NCBI GenBank assembly: GCA_016934695.1
Contig: JAFGSH010000029.1
Coordinates: forward strand, 1 to 5,495
Direction of reading: 5' to 3'
Length of the DNA: 5,495 nucleotides
From: Deltaproteobacteria bacterium
GTDB taxonomy: Bacteria; Desulfobacterota; Syntrophia; Syntrophales; UBA2210
A program made the position numbers and the translations under genes. The notes under the pieces are model-generated. The model had not been told where the DNA came from and made no database searches. It saw only the letters and a list, made by a program, of their open reading frames with translations. Positions 1 through 5,495 of this stretch are shown piece by piece; the first letter of the stretch is position 1; each line of letters begins with the position of its first letter.

Positions 1-1663
1 CGGTCCCCGGATCGGCGCCTTTATCTGCCACTGCGGTATCAATATCGGGGGCGTGGTCAATGTCCCCGAGGTGGTCGAATATGTGAAGACCCTCCCCAAC
101 GTGGTCTATGCCGAGGACAACCTCTTTACCTGTTCTCAGGACACCGCCGTCAAGATGGGGGAGATGATCAAGGAGCACAACTTGACAAGGGTCGTCGTGG
201 CATCCTGTTCGCCGCGGACGCATGAGGGGCTCTTCCAGGAGAACTGCGAAAAAGCAGGACTCAACCGCTATCTCTTCGAGATGGCCAACATCAGGGATCA
301 GGATTCCTGGGTCCACATGAATGAGCCCGAGGCGGCCACCGAAAAGGCGAAAGACCTGGTCCGCATGGCCATCGCCAAGGCACAGTATCTGAAACCCCTG
401 AAACCGGGGCAGTTAAGCGTCAACAAGGCGGCGTTGGTGCTCGGAGGGGGGCTTGCCGGGATTACCGCCGCTCTTTCGCTCGCCGATCAGGGTTTCGAAA
501 CCCACATCGTCGAGAAGGAAGCCGAACTGGGCGGCAACTACAAGAAACTCTACCGCACCCTCGAGGGGCTCGATACGGTGAAGCACCTGGCCGGTCTCCT
601 GGAACGGGTCCAAAAGAGCGATCTCATCCATATCTATACCGGTGCCGGGATCGAGAAGATCGAGGGATTCATCGGCAACTACAAGACGACGATCAAGGCC
701 GGCGGAAAAGAGGAAACATTCGAGCACGGTGTCGTCATCGTGGCGACCGGGGCCTACGAGAACGAGACGACGGAATATCTGTACGGAACCAACGACCGGG
801 TCGTCACGCAGCGCGAGCTGGAGGGCCTCATCCACGCGAAAGACGCCAAGGTAACCGGCGCGGACAGCGTGGTCATGATCCAGTGCGTCGGTTCACGGTG
901 CGACGAGCGGCCGTACTGCAGCCGGTACTGCTGCAGCGAGGCGATGAAGAACGCCATCGCCCTCAAGGAGGAAAATCCGGACCGCGAAGTGACCATCATC
1001 TACCGGGATATCAGGACGTACGGTCTGAAAGAGGACTACTACCGGAAGGCCCGCGAGGCCGATGTCAGATTCATCTGTTATAACGAAGACCGGAAGCCGG
1101 AGGTGAGCGGCAACGGCTCGAAGGTCCGGGTAAAGGTATTCGATCCGATCCTGAATCAGCCGGTGGAGTTGGAGACCGATATACTGGCCCTGAGCGTCGG
1201 CGTGGTTCCCAACCCGGCCAACGAAGAGATATCGAAATGGCTTAAAATTCCTGTCAATCAGGACGGGTTTTTCCTTGAGGCCCACGTGAAACTGCGGCCG
1301 GTTGACTTTGCCACCGACGGTGTCTTCATGTGCGGGATGGCGCACTCGCCGAAGCTGAGCGAGGAGACCGTGACGCAGGCCAACGCGGCTGTCTCCCGGG
1401 CATGCACGATCCTGACTAAGGACTTTATCGAGGCCGAAGGGAAGACCGCATACGTCAACAAAGATCGCTGCATGGCGTGCGGACTGTGCGAGGCAAACTG
1501 TCCCTTCGGTGCTGTGGAGGTGAGCGCGGCTGAAGGGTGCGCCGTCGTCAATGCCGTTCTGTGCAAGGGGTGCGGGGTGTGTACGGCATCCTGCCGGATG
1601 AACGCGATCGACCTGAACGGTTTCAACAACGAGGAAATCCTGGCGCAGATAAGCGCCCTGTAA
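1..1663 (+). CDS. hdrA: HdrA, FAD and [4Fe-4S] subunit of a heterodisulfide reductase-type complex (5' partial)
   Basis: Cytoplasmic flavin subunit where Hdr complexes are thought to bifurcate electrons. The frame is open from nt 2, so the gene begins upstream; the GTG at 53 is internal because family sequence precedes it (GPRIGAFICHCGINIGG, nt 2-52). Visible in order over 553 codons: the N-terminal HdrA domain with CHCG (26-37), TCSQD and ASCSPRTHE; a Rossmann FAD site GGGLAG (443-460) followed by an acidic VEKE; a second dinucleotide-fold part with the cysteine group CVGSRC..RPYCSRYCC (884-934); and a C-terminal ferredoxin domain with CMACGLCEANCP (1469-1504) and CKGCGVCTASC (1562-1594). 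The inserted ferredoxin domain of methanogen HdrA is absent: GFIGNY runs within about 15 residues into VVIVATG. The protein could be an ordinary short HdrA starting just upstream, or the second half of a roughly 1000-residue bacterial HdrA. QmoA/QmoB is less likely because MvhD is a separate gene here and the N-terminal HdrA domain is present. mvhD follows after 19 nt. Confidence 0.95.
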   Translation, partial: GPRIGAFICHCGINIGGVVNVPEVVEYVKTLPNVVYAEDNLFTCSQDTAVKMGEMIKEHNLTRVVVASCSPRTHEGLFQENCEKAGLNRYLFEMANIRDQDSWVHMNEPEAATEKAKDLVRMAIAKAQYLKPLKPGQLSVNKAALVLGGGLAGITAALSLADQGFETHIVEKEAELGGNYKKLYRTLEGLDTVKHLAGLLERVQKSDLIHIYTGAGIEKIEGFIGNYKTTIKAGGKEETFEHGVVIVATGAYENETTEYLYGTNDRVVTQRELEGLIHAKDAKVTGADSVVMIQCVGSRCDERPYCSRYCCSEAMKNAIALKEENPDREVTIIYRDIRTYGLKEDYYRKAREADVRFICYNEDRKPEVSGNGSKVRVKVFDPILNQPVELETDILALSVGVVPNPANEEISKWLKIPVNQDGFFLEAHVKLRPVDFATDGVFMCGMAHSPKLSEETVTQANAAVSRACTILTKDFIEAEGKTAYVNKDRCMACGLCEANCPFGAVEVSAAEGCAVVNAVLCKGCGVCTASCRMNAIDLNGFNNEEILAQISAL

Positions 1664-1682
1664 GAAATGGAACGAGGAATAT

Positions 1683-2117
1683 ATGGCTGAAAAAGCGAAC
1701 GAAAACTGGGAGCCGAAAATAATCGCCTTTGTGTGCAACTGGTGTACCTATGCAGGAGCAGATCTGGCCGGCATCAGCCGGCTGCAGTATCCCCCCAATG
1801 TCAGGCTGGTACGGCTCCCCTGCTCGGGGAGAGTGAATCCCTTTTATGTGATCAAGGCCCTCCAGGAGGGGATGGACGGTGTCCTCGTCTCCGGTTGCCA
1901 CCCGGGTGAGTGCCACTATATCAGCGGGAACCTGTCGGCCAGGCGCAAATTCGCCATGCTGAAGAATTTTCTCTCCTATGTAGGGATCGAGCCCGACCGG
2001 ACGATCTTCACCTGGGTCTCGGCATCGGAAGGAGAAAAATTCTCACAGGTCATCAAGGGAGTAACCGAGAAGGTGCGGGCGCTGGGCCCGGCTCAAAAGC
2101 TGGTGAAGAAACTGTAA
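1683..2117 (+). CDS. mvhD: MvhD/FlxD-like [2Fe-2S] electron-transfer subunit
   Basis: Small adaptor (144 aa, normal for the family) that carries electrons from a donor module into HdrA, named after the methanogen F420-non-reducing hydrogenase subunit. The family signature is complete: CNWCTYAGAD (Cys18, Cys21), LPCSGRV (Cys47) and GCHPGECHYISGN (Cys72, Cys77). These supply the ligands of the [2Fe-2S] cluster. Every one is an ordinary Cys codon, with no in-frame TGA, so this is not a selenoprotein form of the kind known in some relatives. The ATG at 1683 follows GAGGA (1674-1678) by 4 nt and gives about 12 residues before the first beta strand (IIAFVCNW). There is no membrane segment or signal peptide. 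It sits 19 nt after hdrA, as in most Hdr-Mvh and Hdr-Flx loci. In bacteria without an Mvh hydrogenase the donor may be an Flx/AsrAB-type NAD(P)H module or formate dehydrogenase; the AsrA-like gene at 4630 favours the former. Confidence 0.94.
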   Translation: MAEKANENWEPKIIAFVCNWCTYAGADLAGISRLQYPPNVRLVRLPCSGRVNPFYVIKALQEGMDGVLVSGCHPGECHYISGNLSARRKFAMLKNFLSYVGIEPDRTIFTWVSASEGEKFSQVIKGVTEKVRALGPAQKLVKKL

Positions 2118-2136
2118 ACCGTCAAACAACAGGAAC

Positions 2137-2141
2137 GAGGA
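2137..2141 (+). promoter_or_regulatory. Shine-Dalgarno site for the GTG-started gene at 2152
   Basis: GAGGA lies 10 nt before GTG at 2152. It sits inside the 12-nt string ggaacgaggaat (2132-2143), which also occurs with its GAGGA just ahead of mvhD (1669-1680). The spacing is at the long end, but the first in-frame ATG is far inside the conserved protein, so GTG is the best start. Confidence 0.65.
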
Positions 2142-2151
2142 ATCGACAACG

Positions 2152-3162
2152 GTGGAAAATATAGAGAAACAAGTGCGGGAACAGGCGAAGAAACTCCTTG
2201 CCGAAGGGACGGTCGATGTCGTCGTGGGATATGAAAAGGGAACGCTTCCCTTCCAGACGATACCCTGCTTCATAACGAACCCCGATGATGCGGATCGGCT
2301 TGTCTGGAACCGGTTCTGCTCCGTGAATCTGGCAAAGTATGCCCATGACATCATCTTTGCGCACAAGGAATCCCAGAAGAGGGCCAAGCCGGAAGATCGG
2401 ACCAAGAAGCGAGTGGGTATCGTCGCCCGCGGGTGTACGACCCGGTCTCTCGTGATCCATCTCCAGGAGAAACAGTATGACCGGGATCAGGTCTTTATTA
2501 TAGGAGTTCCCTGCACGGGATATGTTGCCAATAAGAAACTATCCATGGCGGTGGGCGGCACAGAGATAACGGCCTGTACGGTTGCAGGCGGCGCCCTTTC
2601 CGTGGAGACGAAGGACGGCAAGAAGGAGATCCCCGTCAGCGAGGTGCTGGCGCGCAGTTGTCTCACCTGCCGTTTCAACAATCCCGTCATATCGGATGTG
2701 ATGATCGGGGATGCGGCCCCGCCCATGCCCGGCGCTGACAGGGAATACGAAGAAGTTGAGGCCTTTGAAGAGCTTCCGATCGATGAACGGTGGGCCTATT
2801 TCACCAAGGAGATGGCTAAATGCATACGGTGTTACGCGTGCCGCAACACCTGCCCTTCCTGCTACTGCAAGGTCTGTTTCGTCGAGCAGAACCAGCCCCG
2901 GTGGGTGGGGGCCGGCATCGACGAAACCGACACCCAGGTGTTCCAGTTCATGCGGATGTTTCACATGGTGGGCCGGTGTGTTGATTGCGGCTCCTGTGTG
3001 GAGGTATGCCCCATGGGGGTCGACCTGCGGAAGTTTCTCAAGAAGCTGGACAAGGACGATCTTCAGCTCTTTGACCACCGGGCCGGGGAATCACTGGAAA
3101 GTATTCCTTCCCTGGGTGCTTTTACGGAGCACGACAAAGAAGAGTTTATCTTTGAGCCATAA
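2152..3162 (+). CDS. FrhB/FdhB-like iron-sulfur protein with C-terminal 2x[4Fe-4S] module (FlxC-like candidate)
   Basis: Predicted soluble electron-transfer protein of 336 aa; the exact partner is not known from sequence. The N-terminal part (about 1-190) resembles coenzyme F420 hydrogenase/formate dehydrogenase beta subunits: RGCTTRSL (Cys95), a GVPCTGYVANKK segment like the family's GxPCxxxxLxK (Cys121), and CLTCRFNNPVISDVMIGD (Cys170, Cys173). The C-terminal part carries two full [4Fe-4S] motifs: CIRCYACRNTCP (Cys224, 227, 230, 234) and CVDCGSCVEVCP (Cys276, 279, 282, 286). Three more cysteines (237, 239, 242) directly follow the first motif. A tail of about 50 residues ends in FIFEP. Starts at GTG with GAGGA 10 nt upstream; 34 nt after mvhD and 15 nt before hdrC. 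In methanogens FrhB binds FAD and F420, but whether a flavin is bound here cannot be judged by eye. Its place between mvhD and hdrC suggests a fixed subunit of the complex, perhaps the FlxC counterpart. Fold assignment is moderately sure; role is inferred. Confidence 0.85.
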   Translation: MENIEKQVREQAKKLLAEGTVDVVVGYEKGTLPFQTIPCFITNPDDADRLVWNRFCSVNLAKYAHDIIFAHKESQKRAKPEDRTKKRVGIVARGCTTRSLVIHLQEKQYDRDQVFIIGVPCTGYVANKKLSMAVGGTEITACTVAGGALSVETKDGKKEIPVSEVLARSCLTCRFNNPVISDVMIGDAAPPMPGADREYEEVEAFEELPIDERWAYFTKEMAKCIRCYACRNTCPSCYCKVCFVEQNQPRWVGAGIDETDTQVFQFMRMFHMVGRCVDCGSCVEVCPMGVDLRKFLKKLDKDDLQLFDHRAGESLESIPSLGAFTEHDKEEFIFEP

Positions 3163-3177
3163 AATAACGGAGATACC

Positions 3178-3702
3178 ATGAACACCTTTCTAGAAGAAGT
3201 GAACGACAGAATAGACGGAGTTCCCATACAACGTTGTTTCCACTGCAGGAAATGCACAGCGGGTTGTCCCGTCGCGTTTGCGATGGATTACAATCCCAAT
3301 ACCGTCATCAAGATGATACAGATGGGGATGAAGGATGAGGTGCTGGGCAGCTCCACCATATGGCTCTGCGCTTCATGCGAAACATGCGTGACGCGGTGCC
3401 CCAATGATGTCGATATCGCCCGGATGATGGATACCTTGAGAGAGATGGTGATCGAGGAGGGCGTGGCGGCGGGCGAGAAAAATGTCCTCAAGTTCCATGA
3501 GGCTTTCTTATCCAGCATTAAAATGGGCGGACGCATCAATGAACCCATGATGCTCGTTCAGTACAAGCTGAAATCGGGGGATCTCTTCTCCGACATGGGG
3601 CTGGGGCTGAGCATGTTCATGAAGGGAAAGATCAAACCTGTCTCTCCCAGGACTAAGGATATGAAATCAGTCAGGGGAATATTCAAAGCAACGGGTAAGT
3701 AA
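3178..3702 (+). CDS. hdrC: HdrC, 2x[4Fe-4S] relay subunit of heterodisulfide reductase
   Basis: Relays electrons from HdrA to the catalytic subunit HdrB. The 174-aa protein has the usual HdrC plan: a short N-terminal helix (FLEEVNDRI), motif one CFHCRKCTAGCPV (Cys20, 23, 26, 30), motif two CASCETCVTRCPN (Cys64, 67, 70, 74), and a helical C-terminal half with no further cysteines. The segment between the motifs (YNPNTVIKMIQMG) and the one after them (DIARMMDTLREMVIEEG) match the alpha-helical ferredoxin fold of the family. ATG at 3178 follows GGAG (3169-3172) by 5 nt; the preceding gene ends 15 nt upstream. No transmembrane segment is seen, so this is the soluble HdrABC type and not tied to a membrane cytochrome such as HdrE. 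The gene lies directly before hdrB, the standard pairing. Confidence 0.95.
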   Translation: MNTFLEEVNDRIDGVPIQRCFHCRKCTAGCPVAFAMDYNPNTVIKMIQMGMKDEVLGSSTIWLCASCETCVTRCPNDVDIARMMDTLREMVIEEGVAAGEKNVLKFHEAFLSSIKMGGRINEPMMLVQYKLKSGDLFSDMGLGLSMFMKGKIKPVSPRTKDMKSVRGIFKATGK

Positions 3703-3719
3703 ATATACACATGATGTTC

Positions 3720-3726
3720 AAGGAGG
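3720..3726 (+). promoter_or_regulatory. Strong Shine-Dalgarno site that fixes the TTG start of hdrB
   Basis: AAGGAGG, close to a perfect anti-Shine-Dalgarno complement, stands 6 nt before TTG at 3733. This is the strongest ribosome binding site in the window and pairs with its weakest start codon. The N-terminal HdrB sequence KVSYYPGCSLH begins straight after the TTG, so both signals agree. Confidence 0.88.
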
Positions 3727-3732
3727 CTGTAG

Positions 3733-4584
3733 TTGAAAGTTTCATACTATCCAGGATGTTCACTCCATGCCACGGGGAAGGAATATGACCAGTCGGTAAA
3801 GGCCGTCAGCGACGCCTTGGGGATCGAGCTGAAAGAGGTCGATGACTGGTCCTGTTGCGGTGCATCCTCGGCCCACATGACCAATTTCAAGCTGTCCGTC
3901 GCTCTCCCGGCGCGTAATCTCATCGCCGCACAGAAAGATGGTTTGGGGAGCGTGATGATTCCTTGCGCGGCCTGTTTCAATCGCTTTAAGAGCGCCCAGC
4001 ACCACCTGGAAAAAGACGCTTCATTGAAGGCCGAAATAGAGGGGATTATCGGTGCGCGCTATGATGCCAGCGTCGCGGTGAGGAACCCGATAGACATTAT
4101 CTATAACGACATCGGGCCGGAGAGATTGAGCGAGGCGGTAGTCAGGAAGCTGGACGGTCTGAAGCCGGTCTCCTACTATGGCTGTCTCCTCCTGAGACCC
4201 CCCGAGATCTGCCAGTTCGACGATTACGAGAATCCCTATATGATGGACGGAATCCTGAACGCGCTGGGGGCCGATGTCCGCAACTGGTCGTGCAAGACGG
4301 ACTGCTGCGGGGGGAGCCTGACCCTCAGCAAGGCTGAAGTAGTCGTCCGCCTCGTTGATAAGATGATGCGGATGGCCGCTGAGGCCGGGGCGAACTGTGT
4401 TGTAACGGCCTGTCCGGTCTGCTTCGCCAATCTGGACACGCGGGCCAGTAAAGACGTGAGACTCCCGGTATTCTACTTCACCGAGATTGTCGCCCTCGCC
4501 CTCGGCCTGAAGGGACCTGAGTCGTGGTTCAAGATGCACAACGTCGACCCGCGGCCCCTCCTGACATCGCTGGGTTTGCTGTAG
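3733..4584 (+). CDS. hdrB: HdrB, catalytic double-CCG subunit of heterodisulfide reductase
   Basis: Catalytic subunit; in methanogens its two non-cubane [4Fe-4S] clusters split the CoM-S-S-CoB disulfide. The 283 residues hold two cysteine-rich CCG domains. Domain one: Cys9, Cys41-Cys42, Cys78 and Cys81 (YYPGCSLH, SCCGASS, IPCAACF), spaced C-x31-CC-x35-CxxC exactly as in the family. Domain two: Cys151, Cys191-Cys192, Cys227 and Cys230 (YYGCLLLRP, DCCGGSLTLS, ACPVCFANLD), spaced C-x39-CC-x34-CxxC, one residue shorter than usual after CC. Extra cysteines lie at 160, 187 and 222. Both domains are complete, so two active-site clusters are expected. Start is TTG at 3733 with AAGGAGG 6 nt before it. 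hdrC ends 30 nt upstream. Bacteria lack CoM-S-S-CoB, so the substrate must differ; a DsrC-type disulfide or another thiol pair has been proposed for related bacterial systems. The gene does not identify it. Confidence 0.95.
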   Translation: MKVSYYPGCSLHATGKEYDQSVKAVSDALGIELKEVDDWSCCGASSAHMTNFKLSVALPARNLIAAQKDGLGSVMIPCAACFNRFKSAQHHLEKDASLKAEIEGIIGARYDASVAVRNPIDIIYNDIGPERLSEAVVRKLDGLKPVSYYGCLLLRPPEICQFDDYENPYMMDGILNALGADVRNWSCKTDCCGGSLTLSKAEVVVRLVDKMMRMAAEAGANCVVTACPVCFANLDTRASKDVRLPVFYFTEIVALALGLKGPESWFKMHNVDPRPLLTSLGLL

Positions 4585-4629
4585 GGTCTTTACATTTTGA
4601 TACGATAAACGAGGCAACTAAGGGAAGAT

Positions 4630-5495
4630 ATGGAAAAGAGAGTCATAAAGAAAGACGCCTTGGCCGGTATAATCAAACAGATGGCAGAGAGCATGGTGGT
4701 ATATGCCCCCGTCCGGGATGAGGACAGCGTCCTTTTCAGGGTTCTGGAGGAGGGGATGGAGCCGCTCCTGGATTTCGATAATACGAAGAACGCCCCGAAG
4801 AACTGCTTCTTCCCCCAGACCGAAGTGATGATGCGATACATGAGGACGGAGCGGGGAAAAGAGCTCGCCACGGCGGAAGGAGAGGCTCAGGAGGCGGTGC
4901 TCTTCGGTGTCCGCCCCTGCGATGCCAGGAGCTTTGTCCTCCTCGATAACATCTTTAACGATCCAAAGTACCAGGATCCCTACTATATCGACCGCAGGGA
5001 CAAGACGACGATTGTCTCCCTTGCCTGTGTCCGGCCGCCCTACACCACCTGCTTCTGTACCTCCGTGGACGGGCATCCCTTCTCGTCGGAAGGGGCCGAT
5101 GTCAGTCTCATCGATATGGGGGACAGCTATCTTGCCGAGGTCGTGACCCCGAAGGGGGAAGAGCTCCTGAAGAAAATGGGTGACCTCCCGGCCGCGGATG
5201 AGGCGCTAGAAGCGAAAAAACAGGAGCTGTCCGCAGCCGCCGAACAGGAGGTCAACGGGGCGATCCCGGCGCGCGCGATCAAACCCTGGATGGACGAGAA
5301 TTTCGAACACCCCTTCTGGGATACGATCCATCAGAGCTGCCTTGCCTGCGGGACCTGCACGTATCTGTGCCCCACCTGTCACTGCTTCGACATCACCGAC
5401 GAGGTCAAGAAGGAGGACGGCCGGCGAATCCGCTCCTGGGATTCCTGTATGTCGTGGCTCTTCACGATGGAGACATCGGGGCACAACCCCCGTCC
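4630..5495 (+). CDS. AsrA/HydB-like [4Fe-4S] subunit, donor-side module of the Hdr complex (3' partial)
   Basis: Open to the window edge without a stop: 288 codons are visible. Related to the iron-sulfur subunits of anaerobic sulfite reductase (AsrA) and sulfhydrogenase (HydB), which pass electrons to or from an FAD/NAD(P)-binding partner. Family marks are FFPQTE (60-65), LFGVRPCDARSFVLLD (91-106), CVRPPYTTCFCTS (133-145), and a first cluster motif CLACGTCTYLCPTCHCFDITD (Cys237, 240, 243, 247, then 250 and 252), followed by RSWDSC and SGHNPR. The second CxxCxxC motif normally follows HNPR and should lie just outside the window. Start ATG at 4630 is preceded by AGGGA (4621-4625), 4 nt spacing; hdrB ends 45 nt upstream, the widest gap in the cluster. 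No signal peptide or membrane segment. No sulfite reductase AsrC lies here, so the Hdr context favours an Flx-type NAD(P)H-oxidising role (FlxB-like), with an AsrB/HydG-like flavoprotein expected next. That role is inference. Confidence 0.9.
   Translation, partial: MEKRVIKKDALAGIIKQMAESMVVYAPVRDEDSVLFRVLEEGMEPLLDFDNTKNAPKNCFFPQTEVMMRYMRTERGKELATAEGEAQEAVLFGVRPCDARSFVLLDNIFNDPKYQDPYYIDRRDKTTIVSLACVRPPYTTCFCTSVDGHPFSSEGADVSLIDMGDSYLAEVVTPKGEELLKKMGDLPAADEALEAKKQELSAAAEQEVNGAIPARAIKPWMDENFEHPFWDTIHQSCLACGTCTYLCPTCHCFDITDEVKKEDGRRIRSWDSCMSWLFTMETSGHNPR

Noticed and set aside
906..940. Short direct repeat around tactgcagc / tactgctgcagc
   Set aside because: It encodes the conserved YCSRYCCS cysteine group of HdrA, so protein constraint explains the similarity.
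893..1738. 281-codon open frame on the minus strand opposite hdrA
   Set aside because: It lies opposite strongly conserved HdrA coding sequence, has no recognisable domain, and is a typical by-product of GC-rich codons on the sense strand.
1683..2117. Possible selenocysteine codon in mvhD
   Set aside because: Sec forms of MvhD-like proteins exist, but all five cysteine positions here are TGT or TGC and there is no in-frame TGA.
4576..4606. Possible internal promoter before the AsrA-like gene (TTGCTG ... TACGAT, 19-nt gap)
   Set aside because: Only the TTG half of the -35 box matches, the gap is long, and the -35 box lies in the end of hdrB. The similarity is at chance level.
4585..4629. Terminator or riboswitch in the widest intergenic gap
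   Set aside because: No GC-rich stem followed by a T run is present in these 45 nt, and the gap is too short for a riboswitch.
4618..5076. 152-codon minus-strand open frame over the 3' gene
   Set aside because: The plus strand here encodes a clear AsrA/HydB-like protein (GVRPCDAR, CFCTS) that runs to the window edge; the reverse frame shows no family features.
1..5495. Class II benzoyl-CoA reductase (bamCDEF) locus
   Set aside because: Bam clusters also contain HdrA- and MvhD-like genes, but no BamB-type tungsten enzyme or BamG/H/I NADH module is seen. Separate standard HdrC and HdrB plus an AsrA-like subunit fit Hdr-Flx better. Flanking sequence would settle it.

Overview
The window is one unbroken run of six co-directional plus-strand genes, spaced 15-45 nt apart. 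All encode cytoplasmic iron-sulfur or flavin electron-transfer subunits of a soluble heterodisulfide-reductase-type (Hdr) complex. The order is hdrA (5' end outside the window), mvhD/flxD-like, a FrhB/FdhB-like protein with two C-terminal [4Fe-4S] motifs, hdrC, hdrB, and an AsrA/HydB-like [4Fe-4S] subunit that runs off the 3' edge. No RNA gene, mobile element, CRISPR array, internal promoter or terminator could be supported.

The DNA is moderately GC-rich by eye, with good Shine-Dalgarno sites and ATG, GTG and TTG starts. The HdrA and HdrB sequences look like the bacterial form (for example CVGSRC..RPYCSRYCC in HdrA and YYPGCSLHATGKEYD in HdrB). Together with the gene content this points to a strictly anaerobic bacterium, most likely Desulfobacterota: a syntroph, sulfate reducer or fermenter. 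This placement is an inference; the window has no phylogenetic marker.

Layout: 1-1663 is the FAD-binding bifurcation subunit HdrA. 1683-2117 is MvhD, the [2Fe-2S] adaptor that passes electrons into HdrA. 2152-3162 is a FrhB/FdhB-related Fe-S protein. 3178-3702 and 3733-4584 are HdrC and HdrB, the relay and the catalytic double-CCG subunit. 4630 to the window end is an AsrA/HydB-type subunit, whose relatives usually pair with an FAD/NAD(P)-binding AsrB/HydG-type protein.

Working model, from family knowledge: this resembles the bacterial Flx-Hdr (NADH dehydrogenase/heterodisulfide reductase) systems. A pyridine nucleotide would feed electrons through the AsrA-like subunit and MvhD to the HdrA flavin. 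There they would split between a low-potential acceptor such as ferredoxin and a disulfide or other acceptor at HdrB. No hydrogenase or formate dehydrogenase catalytic subunit lies in the window, so the donor and the HdrB substrate are not shown. The most notable points are that HdrA lacks the inserted ferredoxin domain of methanogen HdrA, that two different Fe-S subunits share a CxxCxxCxxxCPxCxC signature, and that hdrA and hdrBC are separated by mvhD and the FrhB-like gene.
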